57,173 nt of DNA from Russula earlei (Eukaryota; Basidiomycota; Agaricomycetes; Russulales; Russulaceae). The stretch covers positions 1 through 57,173 of the forward strand of contig JAGFNK010000341.1 of assembly GCA_025769875.1 (NCBI GenBank), written 5' to 3'. The notes beneath the pieces were generated by a model, which worked only from the letters and a program-made list of their open reading frames with translations, was not told the DNA's origin and searched no databases. The translations under genes and the position numbers were made by a program. Below, one piece after another: positions 33,892 through 45,503 of this stretch. Every line of letters starts with the position of its first letter. The first letter of the stretch is position 1.

Positions 33892-36800
33892 TCAGACTTC
33901 CCGCTCGACCACGACGCCTTCGGCGACACCCACGCCCGGAGCTTCAACGACTGTCAGGGGTAGAGGGTCCATCTCCTCGCGGCGCTCGGGTTCGCCAAGA
34001 GGGATCCCCAGGATATCTCTCAGAACTACCAGGGCACCTCTCTTTGACCGGACATCATTGCCTTCTTTACAAAAACTGCTGGCAATACCTGCAGTCGCCT
34101 TGTTGAGCGCGTGACCGTCTCAGAAACTCGGCGAGGAGAGAGGGAGAGATGCTCACAGTTCTCACAGCCCTCCACACAATCGCAGGAGGCTGACGGCTTC
34201 CAAGGTCCGGAAGAGGAGGTCGGATGCTTGATCAGGTCGTCAATAAAATTAAAAATGAACCCACGGGACCGCAACGAAACGACGGGGGCCCGGACTCGGA
34301 CTCACTGTGATCAAACGCCTTTGCGGCGACACCTCCAATGCTTCTCCCGACGGGATCGTGAAAAATTAGACTGCACTCTTTGGTTCAAGCGGCCTGCTGC
34401 GGCGCGCAAGACGAAAGGAGCTTACCGTGCGGGCCGCTTCCGCGTGGACACTTTCATCTCTTTTTCGATGGGCTTGCACTCTGTCCGCAGATCAGCAGCC
34501 ATGGGAAACCGATTGAGGAACGCGTGGGATGCAGAGTGAATGGCCCCCGCACGGCTGGCGCCTTCGATGTCCAGAAAGTTCAAAGCGTCCTTCGATACGT
34601 CGATCCACATCCCGGTGGTGGTGTTCTCATACGGGGGCATGTCAACCTCCACGGATTCGATGATCCTTTGATCGCTCGACCTGCGTTTTTTTACAACATC
34701 AGAGACCGAACGTGGGTCGTTCGGAGGTTCTGCCGCACCGGATCTTATGATAGGCCTAGATCGAGCCTCGTGAGAGAGTTGAGGGTCAATGCGTCGTGAG
34801 CAACGTACCAAATACAACCGTACGCACGTCGATTCCTTTCGGGTTCCAGTTAGTGCGTTCACACGAGTGTAGACGTGCCACGCACTGCCGTATAGAGCCC
34901 TCCGTAGAGAACCCTTTATCTCCCGGATTCGCCTCGTCTGTATGGGGTCGATATCTCTGAAATAAGCAAGGCAGTCAAGAATCACTACCCGTGACCCACG
35001 ATGACAAGCACATACGTGAAATCTCTACTCGACCAGTTGCCGTATGAGTGGGACTTCGCTTGCCTAGACCAACTTGACGACATACCTAGGGGTCGTGATC
35101 CAACCAACGTCCGTGCGTACAAGCTTGGCTTGTTTCGAGTCGTGGTTAATTTCTTTCACCTGCGATGCACATTCAGCGCGGTGCAGAATTGAATGAAAAA
35201 CAGGCTGACGATGAAAGTTCTACCCTGATGCAGGAACTAGTGATACGGATGAATGGAACGTATTTGGCACCGTAACGGCGGGTGGAATACCAACTCACTA
35301 TGGCTCCTTCGTAAAGTTCGAATAGCGCTCTTGAAATCTCCGTTTCCTCGAGAATCCGGCCCTTCACACCAGATTCCGTGTTGCTAACGTCTATGACCGT
35401 ATATCTTTCCTCGTCCGCCCCTCTAATGGAGAGAGCAGCGGCAGGATAAGGCAGGTGCTTCGGATGCGTGTGAAACCTGACGACTGGTTACGCCCTCGTA
35501 AAAGTCGGGTTCAATTCCACGCACCAGCCCTCCTTGTCCCGAACGAGCTTGGTTTCGCAAAGTGCTATCGTCGATGGACCGAACCAATAAGTATCATCGC
35601 CTGACAACGGCATCTCGAAAGCGGCGCATTGAAGGTGGGCTTCGATGATTAGTGGATTTTCTACATCGACGATAAGATCCGAGGTAGGCTTGTCGAAGAG
35701 ATCATCGGGATAGGCAAAGTAGTGGCAGTCGATTCCGGTCTGTTCGGTAACATAGATGGCAAGCGAGTCGCGGGCCCTCCTTCCCGCTCTTCCGATCTGT
35801 TGGCGCTGCGAGAACGTGAGTGGGTGTGGAGGAACAGGGCAGGGCGACCTACGAAGCTGGCAAGTGACAGTTGGGAATCCACATACTATTACAGCGTCTA
35901 GCACCCCGATGTCCACGCCGAGCTCGAGTGCATTTGTAGCCACGAGACCAAGGAGTTTCCCAGAGAAAGCATCTTGCTCAATCTTTCGCCGCTCGGAAGG
36001 TCGATAACCTGATATGATTCATATGACTGCGCTATCAGGATTTGGGAGGGATCGTACCACCACGATAAGCCATAACTCGATTGAGGACATCATATCGTTG
36101 CTCCATGCTCAGCGCAGTTCGGAGAGTCTTCATCGCCTACATTTTCCAGCGGTGGTCAGAAGGACAATATATTATATCATTCAAGTTCATTTCTGACCAG
36201 CTCGCAGGATTTTCTAGTCTAAAAAGACATCAACGTCGGCAATATATATGACGGTGGTAGAACTCCACCTTGCAGAATAGGATGACGCGGACGCCTCTCT
36301 TCATGAGGTATGCCATGACACGGGTAGCCTCACCTATCGGGGATGCCTTTGTTGAATTCGGGCAGCTCCACAACAGAAACTCTTTTCTTCCTGAGGGTGC
36401 GCCATCTTGAATAATCTCTTGCACATCCTAAGTGAAGCCTTAAGTTCGTGTGCAGCACTACACGAGCATATTAAAATGTACCTCCAATCTAAATACTGTC
36501 TTCATGTGTTCTTTGGGTCTTGAGATAGTTGCACTACATGAGACGAATCGAATGTGGCGATCTTTACTTGGTGGGTCAGCTGAAGGTTTCATGATGAATC
36601 AACGAACACTAACTGCCCACTGCGGCACATATTCTTCTCAGCCGCCTCATTACCAAAGCTACGTGGCTGTGTAATGCCAGTAAGGAGCTGAGAAAGTGAG
36701 CACAATAGCCAAGTGGGCGTGCACCTGCCGAACATGTCATGATAATAATGCAATTCATCAATTACGACAAGCTTGAGGCACTTCAAAAACCTTTGTGCTT

Positions 36801-38822
36801 ATGATCAGTTGTAGTATTTTCAAATGGCGACCAATTTGACCTGCGCCACTGCTCCTCATGAGGTAGGATAGCGGCATGGATCGTATCCTGGAATAGAGGT
36901 GAGGACACACATAGTTTAATATCGAGAAAACGGACGATGTTCGTAAACAGAACGGATGCTGTGTCACGAATCGCTTAAACCAATAATAAGTACAGGATTC
37001 ATTGTTTTGAGTAAATTGCTCACTCGGTCGCTCGTCCTGAGGGGTATCGCCGTCGTACGTCGAAACCTAGTCTATGTCTAAGAGAAGCAAATAGAGTACA
37101 GTAAGTTCACCGACAGTGATGGACTCCAAACCAGGACAGCAAGCTAACAACTGTTCGAGCGCTGCCTTCTGGTCCTGAGCCAACGCCTTGAAGAAGCTTT
37201 AATGCTATTCCAGATTGGTGTATTGGTTAAGACTAGCCTTGGTCGGATAGATGAAAAGCGCCTTGGCTGCTTTCTCCTGCTCGAGAATTTGTAATAGTGG
37301 TACCTTTGTAGAAACAGGGCGCGGATCAGTACAGTCACAAAGGGAACATGTCCGGCGTTGCCTGATAGATCACTGATTTTCCAGAAGCCGTGCTTGTGGA
37401 AACGATGACGTCTTTCCCTTGAGACAGCGCAGTTATTGCCTTTGTTTGATGAGCATATAATGTAGTTATTCTCCGGGCGTCCCGCAACGCCGTCGCAATG
37501 GAGTCAGAAAGAGGTGGGTCGAGCGATCCTATATTTCGCTAAGACATTTATAAAGAATATACTCGCTCCACCTACCGAGTGATCCTGCTTTGGCATCAAA
37601 ATTCTTTCGATATTTGATCTGACCCAGATACCACTTCTGCTCATAGATTTCTTCAACGATCCGATCAATGGGCTGCCGATTCTCGGGCTCAGGTATATGA
37701 GACGATTCGGCTGGGCAGCCAGTTTTGAGGGGTATATGTTCTCGAGCCGAAGCCAGGAGCAGTGCGACTGGATCTTCAGGATCGGAGAAGGCCGCTATCA
37801 ACCTAATGAGGGCGTCACAGCACCCACGGGATGAGGGAATCAATAGATATCGTACTCATTGACCGCTATAGAGAAAATCGCATTTCGCTTTTCAATCAAA
37901 TGTTTCACAGAAGCAGGGTTGAGTGGTTCCGGAACGAGGGGTACGCTACGACATCAACAGCGTCAACTAGAATACAGATCCGATGCCTAGATATACTTGC
38001 GAGTTAGAAGGCAATCTTTTTTTGCGAACCATGCTGTCATCCATTTCGAGGACGAGTACATGCTCACTTTCGTCGGATTCGTTTGGTCGTGTGTCCCCAG
38101 CGAAGTCAGAGAATATGTCTTCCTGAGATCCCGCTTGTTGACTGGAGCCATTGAACTTCAAATGATTAGCAGGAGTATAGGCAAAAGTTAAAAGTTCAGG
38201 CAAAAGTGCCCTAAGAGAAAGGAATTGTGACCATGAACATAGATCAGAAATGACACAGCCACGTAAATGATACTTTATTTCAGCGACTTTCTCTAATTCA
38301 AGTGGACTAGATATGGGAGCAGAGTGAGATCTATGCATGAGTCGAACCAGGAATGGTACCAGCCGTTTGAGAAGGCCCTCAATGGAAGCACGGAGGGAGT
38401 TGAACGAGGTTGCGAACTGTTGTCTTGATGTGCAAAAAGCCAGTACCGTGTTCAATGCCTAAGGTGGAGGTTAATCATGAGTCAGAACAGTGGAATATAC
38501 AACAGGCCTTAAATAACTGGATGCCGCGCTACGGCGTAAGTGAACGAGGAAACGACTCTAGTATCATCTTGGACGTACCTGGAACAACTGACCAGTGATG
38601 TTCTCAGAGCCAACCTCGATCTGCCTTCATGGGCGCTCACCTCTTTGAAGTAGTCTGGCCATTGCGTATCGGACTTCCCTGTCTCCCCGGTTGCTGGAAG
38701 ACTCTTGGTCTTCCTTACCTCCTTCCTCGGCTCGATGCGTTGGCGTTTGAGCTTGAGCTTGAGCCCTCAGCACTTTTGCGCTTCTTGTTGGGCGAATGAC
38801 GTGTCCCATGATCTCCTTGCAT
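33892..38822 (-). CDS. HRQ1: Hrq1-type RecQ4-like ATP-dependent DNA helicase
   Basis: 3'-5' DNA helicase of the RecQ4/Hrq1 group, working in crosslink repair and telomere upkeep. N-terminus with a nuclear signal (SPNKKRKSAEG). Before the core is the Hrq1-type region (NTVLAFCTSRQQFATSFNSL, LFIYR-type linker). Walker A is STSTASGKSVIYQATPDM at about 37350-37400; motif II is VVIDELHYYHDMFG at about 36737-36778 (DELH). The C-terminal helicase half has ATNALELGVDIGVLDAVI and QQIGRAGRRARDSLAIY with the arginine finger. The DUF1998-type end carries FLDIEGASRAGAIHSASHAF and a cysteine cluster CDCVEGCENC (about 34150-34185) that probably binds zinc. Many short introns; exact joints were not all traced. 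It diverges from the small protein at 39091. Confidence 0.9.
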
Positions 38823-39090
38823 TATTAAAATGGTATTAGACTGTTGTCTACTGATGAAGTGCCTCCTTCCTTTCGATGGGCGGGAGAGAGCGCGTCGCGT
38901 CACGGTCACACGAAGGGAAAGGATCACATGCGTGAATATCCTCTTCTTTCACCACATTCATCGCCGTGAAGGCTGACTGACATTCTTACTCGCCGTAGCC
39001 GCGCTGGCACAGGTGCAGGGTTAAACGTGCGTCAATATTACCAGTGTCTACTATTCCTGACACAGACCGTCTTTCTACCAGTCATCTGCA

Positions 39091-39366
39091 ATGCGTCCCT
39101 CTCTTTCCCGCTTCGTGCGGCTTCTGCCACGTTCTACCATCTCCCCGCGAGAGAACAACCACCCTCCGCTGCGGATCTATGAGGAACTGTCAAAAGCTTC
39201 TAGAATACAACCAACGTTGATTGAAATTCTATTGAATGAAAAGAAGGCCGCTGGTCCCACTTACCCGCCCAACCTCCGAATAGAGCCTGTGGTGTCGAAG
39301 AAGACGTTCGCGGGAGTGAAACGGGAGTTGGTCACAACTATGAAGGGTATTCTGAGAGAGCGGTGA
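39091..39366 (+). CDS. Small basic protein, probably mitochondrial, function unknown
   Basis: A single-exon frame of 91 residues with an ATG start, intact from start to stop. The N-terminus (MRPSLSRFVRLLPRSTISPR) is Arg/Ser-rich without acids, as in mitochondrial targeting peptides. The rest is basic with helix-rich stretches (LRIYEELSKASRIQPTLIEI, FAGVKRELVTTMKGILRER). I do not recognise the family; a mitochondrial ribosomal or assembly factor would fit the size and charge. Genic CpG content, and a position divergent to HRQ1 with a 268-bp gap holding a pyrimidine-rich leader, support a real gene. It could also be the first exon of a longer gene, though I see no good donor. Confidence 0.6.
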   Translation: MRPSLSRFVRLLPRSTISPRENNHPPLRIYEELSKASRIQPTLIEILLNEKKAAGPTYPPNLRIEPVVSKKTFAGVKRELVTTMKGILRER

Positions 39367-39679
39367 CAGAAGAAGCGTGTTGAGAAGGGAAATTGTGGAA
39401 GGATTCTACATCTGAAGAACTATTCCATCCTCTGCATTCACTATCACGTTATCTTGTCCCTGACTCCACTTTGCCAGAAAGCCATTCGAGCCTTGAGATG
39501 ACATCAGAAAGCTCTTCTATCGAATGACTGCTTCATCGTGACTGGCCCGATCTAATGTCTTCACCCAATGACGCGATCAGAACAATCCATTGATTATCTA
39601 CATCACAATGACAAAAATATTTTGGCAAGTGCAAGATTATCAAACGTGTGCGAGCCCCGGATGTCATTTTATCCACAGT

Positions 39680-39960
39680 ACTGTTCCCCACACTTCAATT
39701 GACCCCCCTGGCATTCGGTGCATATCACTTTCTACTTGGCAACTTCAACAAATCAGGCGGTGCGGCTCTTTTGAGAGCCCATTGCTCCCCCCCGACATAG
39801 GATCATTGTATGCCCTGTTGGACTTGACTCTATGGACTGCGTCATCGTCACCCTCACACAGTCAGGCTTCCATCCGATCACGCCAATGAATCTTTTTTGT
39901 CCCCAGGGGCATTCACCGACATCGAGGGGGCCCGTGCCAGCTGCTCCAAGATCCTAGATT
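39680..39960 (+). pseudogene. Decayed copy of the membrane protein gene at the right edge
   Basis: This stretch aligns with 56495-56800. The left part carries an intron acceptor (TCCACAG), then codons for LAFGAYHFLLGNFNKSGGA, matching LAYGAHHFLVGHLIKSGGA of the intact copy. An in-frame stop follows soon after, at ACATAG near 39800. The middle is shortened, and the end (39904-39957) matches the segment reading TFIEASRAGRSKIL. The stop, frame changes and deletion make it a pseudogene. The sequence from 39960 to 40440 has open frames but I cannot tie it to the intact gene. Confidence 0.75.
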
Positions 39961-41440
39961 ACCCTTATCGAAACTCGAGCTCACCGTAACCAGAAGGGGT
40001 AAAATCTGATATATTATAGGGAAGTGTACTTGTTGTGTGCGAACCGTATGAGTCAAATAGCAAAGGGACTGACATCTGAGGCAATGTGGGTATCAGCCGC
40101 ACAATACAAAGACGCTTTGTACTCCAATACCCCTACCGCCCTTGGCGTGGTCTACCAAACAAACCCGAGGCGTGGGCATCCCTTTCCCCCCTTCTGACGT
40201 TGATCCTCTCCGTGCACCAGGATCGATCACCGCCTAACTGGCTAAACCCGAGATTCTCCCGAGTCCCCCACTCGGGGCCTCAATTCCCTGAGCCCAAGCT
40301 TCACATGTTCTCGTCGTTTCTCAAGTACGTTAGTGCCTCACAGAGGAGCGGCTTCACAAGGGTGGCTGACTCGGAACTTGGGAACGAGCTTAACTCGCCA
40401 GTAACTCATCTCGGCTCGTGAGTCCGCATCTACATAGTCGCGCGGTCATCCATCCAGGCTCATTATACAACCTGTCCATTGATATCAATCGCATCACTGT
40501 CGTGACTCAAGATGTTAGCACAGCAGCATATAATACACCAATGTCTCCGGTTCCAATTCCTTCACCTGTGCTCCCAATCTCATATTGATATTACATCAAC
40601 AATCTTTCTACTTTCTACGCTGCCGTCTTGCTTTGACTTTCGTTTCAAATCAACAATCCAGCAATTTTTCAATCTTCTGTCTCGCCATCGCCGCCGCTTC
40701 GTCATTCACACTTCCTTCTTCAGGTTCTATTACGTATGCCCACCTCTTCGAGTTAGGTTTGCATGGCCCAGCAATTGGTCAGTTCACAGATTGTCACGAA
40801 ATGTAAGGTCAATTTTGAGTTCTGATTCAAACTTTGTACTGTAGCTATTGGAACTGAATGAGCTTCATTTACATGGTGGTGGTGGCCTTGAAGAAAAGGC
40901 CCAGAAAAGTGAGAATTCTCTTGGATGTTGGGGTGATGCCAGATGGTGTTTGTTGTGAGCTTGGGAAGAGTGCCTGTTGCTGGGGTCCAAGTACTCTGGT
41001 CAGCATAACAAGGTCACTTGTGTTAGTGGGCCATTAACTTATAATTTTATCATAATTATTCCAGACCTATCATGGCCCAACATCTACTCACAATAATATT
41101 AAAACTAAATTATCATGATTCAAAAAGTTTATTATAAATTCATTATAGCATTTTAATAATATTTTCATTATAATGTGTATTTTATTGTGTTTTTGTGCAT
41201 TTCAATGGTATTTTTATAGTACAAGTATAGCAATTTAAAATCTGTGTTTTTATGAATTTTTAAGGATAGTTTTTTTAATGTATTTATGATATTTTTATGG
41301 AATTTTTGGAACAATTTAATACTATTTCCATAGTAATTCTAAGGTAGTTTTAATGCAATTTTGATATTTTTCACTAGTTTTATTGTACTTTTATAGTAAT
41401 TCATAAGTCATAATTAGAGAAGTATCTAATGCTTGTTGGG
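39961..41440. other. Non-coding region with an AT-rich block
   Basis: No supported gene. 39961-40440 contains short open frames with gene-like codon content but no recognisable domain. 41041-41425 is strikingly AT-rich, made of loosely repeated TTTTATAG / TAATT words, unlike anything else in the window. It may be a degenerate satellite-like tract or the inside of an old element. Confidence 0.4.
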
Positions 41441-41552
41441 GATTAGCACTCAAGCCTAAAATCATAATGGGTGCCAGTTATTAGGCTCTCAGGTGAGGTG
41501 ACTTGGTTGTGTGGTCACATGCCAAACTGACTGCTGGGGTTAACTGCTGTAC

Positions 41553-41606
41553 TGTCACTGACTCACCAACCATGCAGCTTACTTAAGGTACCTAGCACTT
41601 GGTCAG
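41553..41606 (-). repeat. 54-bp repeat, inverted copy of 56326-56379
   Basis: Reverse complement matches 56326-56379 with four mismatches and no gaps. All four are A or T in this copy against G or C in the other, and three fall at CpG, consistent with methylation-driven decay. Function unknown; it may be the end of an old element. Confidence 0.75.
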
Positions 41607-41841
41607 AATTTGTAGACACACTGAAAATGATGATCTTGATTTCTTTCAAATGGGGGGTAAAAGTAGTGATTAATGTGAATCCACCCATGTTTTTTTTTGT
41701 CAGGATATACCCATTTGATGTTTTCCCCTTCCTTGTGTTTTTGGAGAGATGTCATGCAGAATGGTAGAGTTCAAGTCAGTGCTTCAAATTGGCATCCTCA
41801 GTTACTGTAATCACATGTCTCTAAGCCATCCTTATCCTCAT

Positions 41842-42280
41842 TGTCAAGACTCACTGTTGAACTATCCAGTTCAAGAGCGGAGGATAAGCTCGAAGACGAG
41901 TCGATAGATGTCCAAAACTGCGTGGGCAAAGAGTAGAGTCCAGAGTAGTAACAAATACCAGAGAGGTACTGTTACTGTGAGAGTAGAGCAGTCACGCAGA
42001 GAAGAGGCCAGAATAGTCACAAGGGGATGGTCCTTAAAGGAGTATCCCAGGGATAGAGAGTGCCGTAAACAAATGGACAGTCTGAGGACTGTCCGCTACT
42101 TTATTGAGCGCTTATATACTACAAGAGAACTGCTAAATAGGGAACAAGTCATAACCTTGTTATCAAGCACAATAGAGTGATGAGTAAGAAGTCAAAGTGC
42201 GCTTACTGAGCATGCTCAGTCATGCTCAGTAAGCTGCTGAGTAAGAAGGCTTCTCCTGATGAGTAAGAGCTTTCATTGTC
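41842..42280 (+). mobile_element. LTR, inverted relative to the copy at 1-478
   Basis: Begins TGTCAAGACTCACTGTTGAAC and follows the left-edge LTR for about 430 bp with scattered substitutions. It carries the palindrome GAGCATGCTCAGT near its end. Similarity fades after about 42280; the true 3' end is unclear. No internal retrotransposon genes follow, so a solo or truncated LTR is likely. The open frame at 41908-42180 is shared by both copies and is not taken as a gene. Confidence 0.6.
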
Positions 42281-42880
42281 CACGTGTTCACTGCTTTAGT
42301 GCACATGCGAGCACCTGATTCCTTTTCTGTTAGTTAGTTTAGGGCCGGTCATTTGAGGACTTGTAATTTGGTTAGGGAGTAGTGTTATCTTATAAGGCCC
42401 TTATATAGTTCTATTAGGGTCCTTAGAGTCGACCCTAATACTTCTATTAAGGTCCTTAGTATTGCCTTATAGTTCGTTCTATAGTTATTAGAGTTGGTCT
42501 AATAACATGTTGTATGGCCTTTGATACTAGGTTAGTGCCTATTATAGAGCTCCTAGAGTCGTTCCAAAGGGTCCTTAGGAAGGTCCTAATACTGTCCTTT
42601 GTTGCTAGAAGGGTTGCTTTTGAGTGGGACTTGCTGTATGTCGATTGTGCCGAGAATCGCTCATGCAACAATGCGCGCACAGATATTGTGGACACCTCTA
42701 CTCACCCCTTTTGCTCGTGTGAACAGGGTGACACCATAGAGGCTGGGTTTCCTCCTATAAGGAAGGGTCCTTCAAGGGCCCTCTCCGGAGAATGGTTCAT
42801 GACACTCATCCTCTCATTAGCCCCATTGCTATAACACTCTCCTGCATTGCAGTGTAATAAACCATTTCATTGATGCTGCC
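42281..42880. other. Repeat-derived sequence with recurring GGTCCTTAG words
   Basis: About 42360-42600 contains several loosely repeated TTCTATTAGGGTCCTTAG-type words, including a palindromic version around AGGGTCCTTAGAGTCGACCCT. No gene is supported. It may be LTR-internal or the 5' end of the DDE transposon that follows. Confidence 0.3.
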
Positions 42881-43531
42881 CATCTGCACAAAGTGATCAT
42901 GCCAGACAGATGATGCATATGAGGACCAAATTCAAGGAGCAATCACTGAGTGGGAGGAGGGCTGCTTCAAAAGTAGATGAGCAGCTGTGATTGCCCACAA
43001 TGTGAGGAGCAGTCATTTGGTTCTCTAACACTTATAAATTCTCTTAGGTTCCTCTTCAGACACTCAGTGATCACATCAATGGGTGTTGTTGCAAGAAGGA
43101 TGCAAATCAAATGTGGCTCAGCAACTACTCTTGAAGGAACAGGAGGGTGCACTAGTTTCCTGGGTTGGCCACCAGGCCTTGATTGCCCAATGGACCAGAA
43201 CAATGTGAAATCTCTTGGGTATGACATGTCTGGCATCATCCCAGGCAAGAACTGGCACTGCTGTTTCCAGAAGCAGCACCTGGAGTGTTGGTCATCAAAG
43301 CCAAGTAATCTAGATCCCAAGTGTGCTCAGAACTTCAATGTCTCAAATGTCACTCAATATTTAATATTTTGAGCTAGTCAAGCAGGTCTATGACAAGCAC
43401 CCAAACCTCCCACCAGAGCACATCTGGAACATGGACAAGAAGGGTTTGCAACTTGATGGAGGCTGCAAATGGTACAAAAAATATTTTCACCTATGCACTC
43501 TCAAGAAAAGCAAATTTTATCATGTGTATTC

Positions 43532-43963
43532 TGTTGAATCACGCAGTGATAAGGAAGATTAGATCGTAGTAGATCTAATAAAAGTGATATTCAGTTTCTG
43601 TGAGAAGAAACTTCTTGTGTCATATTTACCTAATAAAAGTGATTTTACAACGTGTAATCAGCTACTGATAAGATCGTGAGATAGTAAGTACTTACTTCAG
43701 TTTCTGTGAGAAGAAACTGAAGTATCTACTGTATGTACGACGCTCTTAAGTATCTGAGAGTGTCCCTAATTATTTTGTCTGTAGTAACTATCAAATTGTT
43801 TTCACGATCGCTATGTGCTAGCTACCGATTGTCTTAGATCACACTATCAATTTTGTTATCGCATTTCAGCAACTGAGCTGAAACGCTTATGTGGTCCGGG
43901 CCTGTGGGCTGCCTGGACAGTTTGGGCCGACACGTCACGCTTCGGCTACTCTTTATCTCAACA
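43532..43963. mobile_element. Solo LTR, diverged relative of the copia LTR
   Basis: Starts TGTTGAATCACGC and ends ATCTCAACA, flanked by the 5-bp duplication TATTC at 43527-43531 and 43964-43968. Internal order matches the copia LTR at 45504 (hairpin CAGTTTCTGTGAGAAGAAACTG in the same place, then TAGCTACCGATTGTC, then GAGCTGA..GGTCCGGGC), so it is the same family but clearly diverged. It lies within the DDE transposase gene. Confidence 0.9.
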
Positions 43964-44120
43964 TATTCTGATTCCCTTGAACTTGTCACCATCATCAAGT
44001 GTATTTTGCCCTCTAGGTTGTCTGTTCCCCCAGTGTTTGTCCTTTCAAACAGGCCTCTCCTGGTCCACTGCAAATCTGATCTGGATGCCCCAATTGGGGG
44101 GATTGCCACATCCCAAAATG

Positions 44121-44604
44121 TGTTACCAACTGGGGGCAGTGTCGCTGACAAATCCATTTATGCATGAGGCATGCACACTGAGTCAGGTGAGAACATGAAG
44201 TTCTCATGAGGATCAGGGTTCTCAGAGATGTGACTACTCTTGTAGTCATATTCTGCAGAGAGGAATAAGCATGAGTAAGTCTTCACATTGCAAAGACTTA
44301 TGAGTAAGAGAAGTTTTGAATGAAATGCTTGATGTCTTGCAAGCCTACAAGTTCCAAAGCTATAACCAGTGAGATTCACAGGAGAACAAGCTTAGGGCTT
44401 GTTCTCTTTGACTGACAGGTTTATATACATAAGGAATACTATATCAAATAGTAACCTGTAGGTGGAAGTGAGGTAATCAATCGAGGACATGCTGGAAGGT
44501 GCTGGTAAACACAAGTCATATAAGAGTCATCAAACATGAAGTGAATTTGTCCAGGTAGGCTTGCCTGGTTGCTGGTTCAGTGCAAAGTACCGGTTCTTGT
44601 GACA
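44121..44604. mobile_element. Solo LTR of a second family (TGTTAC...GTGACA)
   Basis: Starts TGTTACCAACTGGGGGC and ends GTTCTTGTGACA with the 5-bp duplication AAATG at 44116-44120 and 44605-44609. Inside are GCTTAGGGCTTGTTCTC and TTTATATAC, a likely TATA region. The end type suits Ty3/Gypsy elements. No sequence similarity to the neighbouring copia LTR. It interrupts the DDE transposase gene between pieces B and C. Confidence 0.88.
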
Positions 44605-44614
44605 AAATGGGTGG

Positions 44615-45475
44615 ATGGACAACAAAATTGGTTTGTCATGGTTCTGCCACACCTTCATTCCCTTCACTCTGGGCCACAAGGTCACTGATGACCCTGTTGT
44701 CCTTTTTGTTGATGGTCACAACTCTCACAAGACTGATGGATTCCAGGTGCTTGTGTACCAACACAACATCATTGTTGTCACCTTCCCCTCCAAGTGCACA
44801 CACAAGCTCCTACCACTTGATGTCAAAGTTTTTTGCCACACACAGCAGAACTGGTCCATTCATTGTGACTGCCACATCTGTGAAAACATTCCCATCATGT
44901 GTTACAACATCATTGTTGAGTACACAAATGTGTGCACTCAGACAATGACCCACAAGTTCCTTGTGTCTGCATTCTCCTCCACCAGCATCCACCCCTTCAA
45001 CCCCTCCATCTTTGTTGGGGCCAATTTTGCACCTTCCAAAGCTTACTCCACCACTCAGCATGTCCCAATCTCATTTCCTGTCAATGTTCCCTCATCCTCC
45101 CCCCTTCCCTCTGAGTCCTCTGATTGGGATGGCTCAGACACCAATGAGGGCATGCAAGATGGTGAGTGTGCACAAGATGGTCTTGACATAACAGATGAAG
45201 ACCCAATCACATTTGACTGGGACACAGAGTCTGATGACTCAGACTTCATGCCACTGCCAGACCACATGAATGATTTGACACCACTATGTTCATGTTCTCC
45301 TTCCATCATGGCTTCTGCAACCCCTCCCATTCCTTCTCCAGCTCCCCTCACTTCACATCTGCATGTCTCACTTAATTTGGCTCCATCCTCTTCCTTGCCT
45401 ACGATAGATGATGAATGCAGTTTGGCCATTACACAAAATGTGTCAGAACATCCATGTGACATGTCCACCAGCTGA
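44615..45475 (+). CDS. Longest surviving piece of the DDE transposase
   Basis: Open for 286 codons. The N-terminal two fifths is the DDE catalytic region (VVLFVDGHNSHKTD; HNIIVVTFPSKCTHKLLPLD); the rest is an acidic, Ser/Pro-rich tail (DWDTESDDSDFMPLP). As it lacks the first catalytic Asp and DNA-binding part, it cannot act as a transposase alone. The stop at 45473-45475 lies just before the copia insertion, so piece D was already out of frame or part of the same gene by splicing. The ATG is internal to the original gene. Confidence 0.6.
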   Translation: MDNKIGLSWFCHTFIPFTLGHKVTDDPVVLFVDGHNSHKTDGFQVLVYQHNIIVVTFPSKCTHKLLPLDVKVFCHTQQNWSIHCDCHICENIPIMCYNIIVEYTNVCTQTMTHKFLVSAFSSTSIHPFNPSIFVGANFAPSKAYSTTQHVPISFPVNVPSSSPLPSESSDWDGSDTNEGMQDGECAQDGLDITDEDPITFDWDTESDDSDFMPLPDHMNDLTPLCSCSPSIMASATPPIPSPAPLTSHLHVSLNLAPSSSLPTIDDECSLAITQNVSEHPCDMSTS

Positions 45476-45503
45476 GACCCTCTCCGGCTCATTCCCCCCT
45501 TCA

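Noticed and set aside
5428..39366. Biosynthetic gene cluster (SDR, dioxygenase, epimerase-like, dehydrogenase)
   Set aside because: The oxidoreductases are scattered among housekeeping genes, and no synthase, P450, transporter or cluster regulator is present.
41908..42180. About 90-codon protein also encoded at 137-412
   Set aside because: It lies wholly inside LTR copies; sharing follows from repeat homology, and no domain is present.
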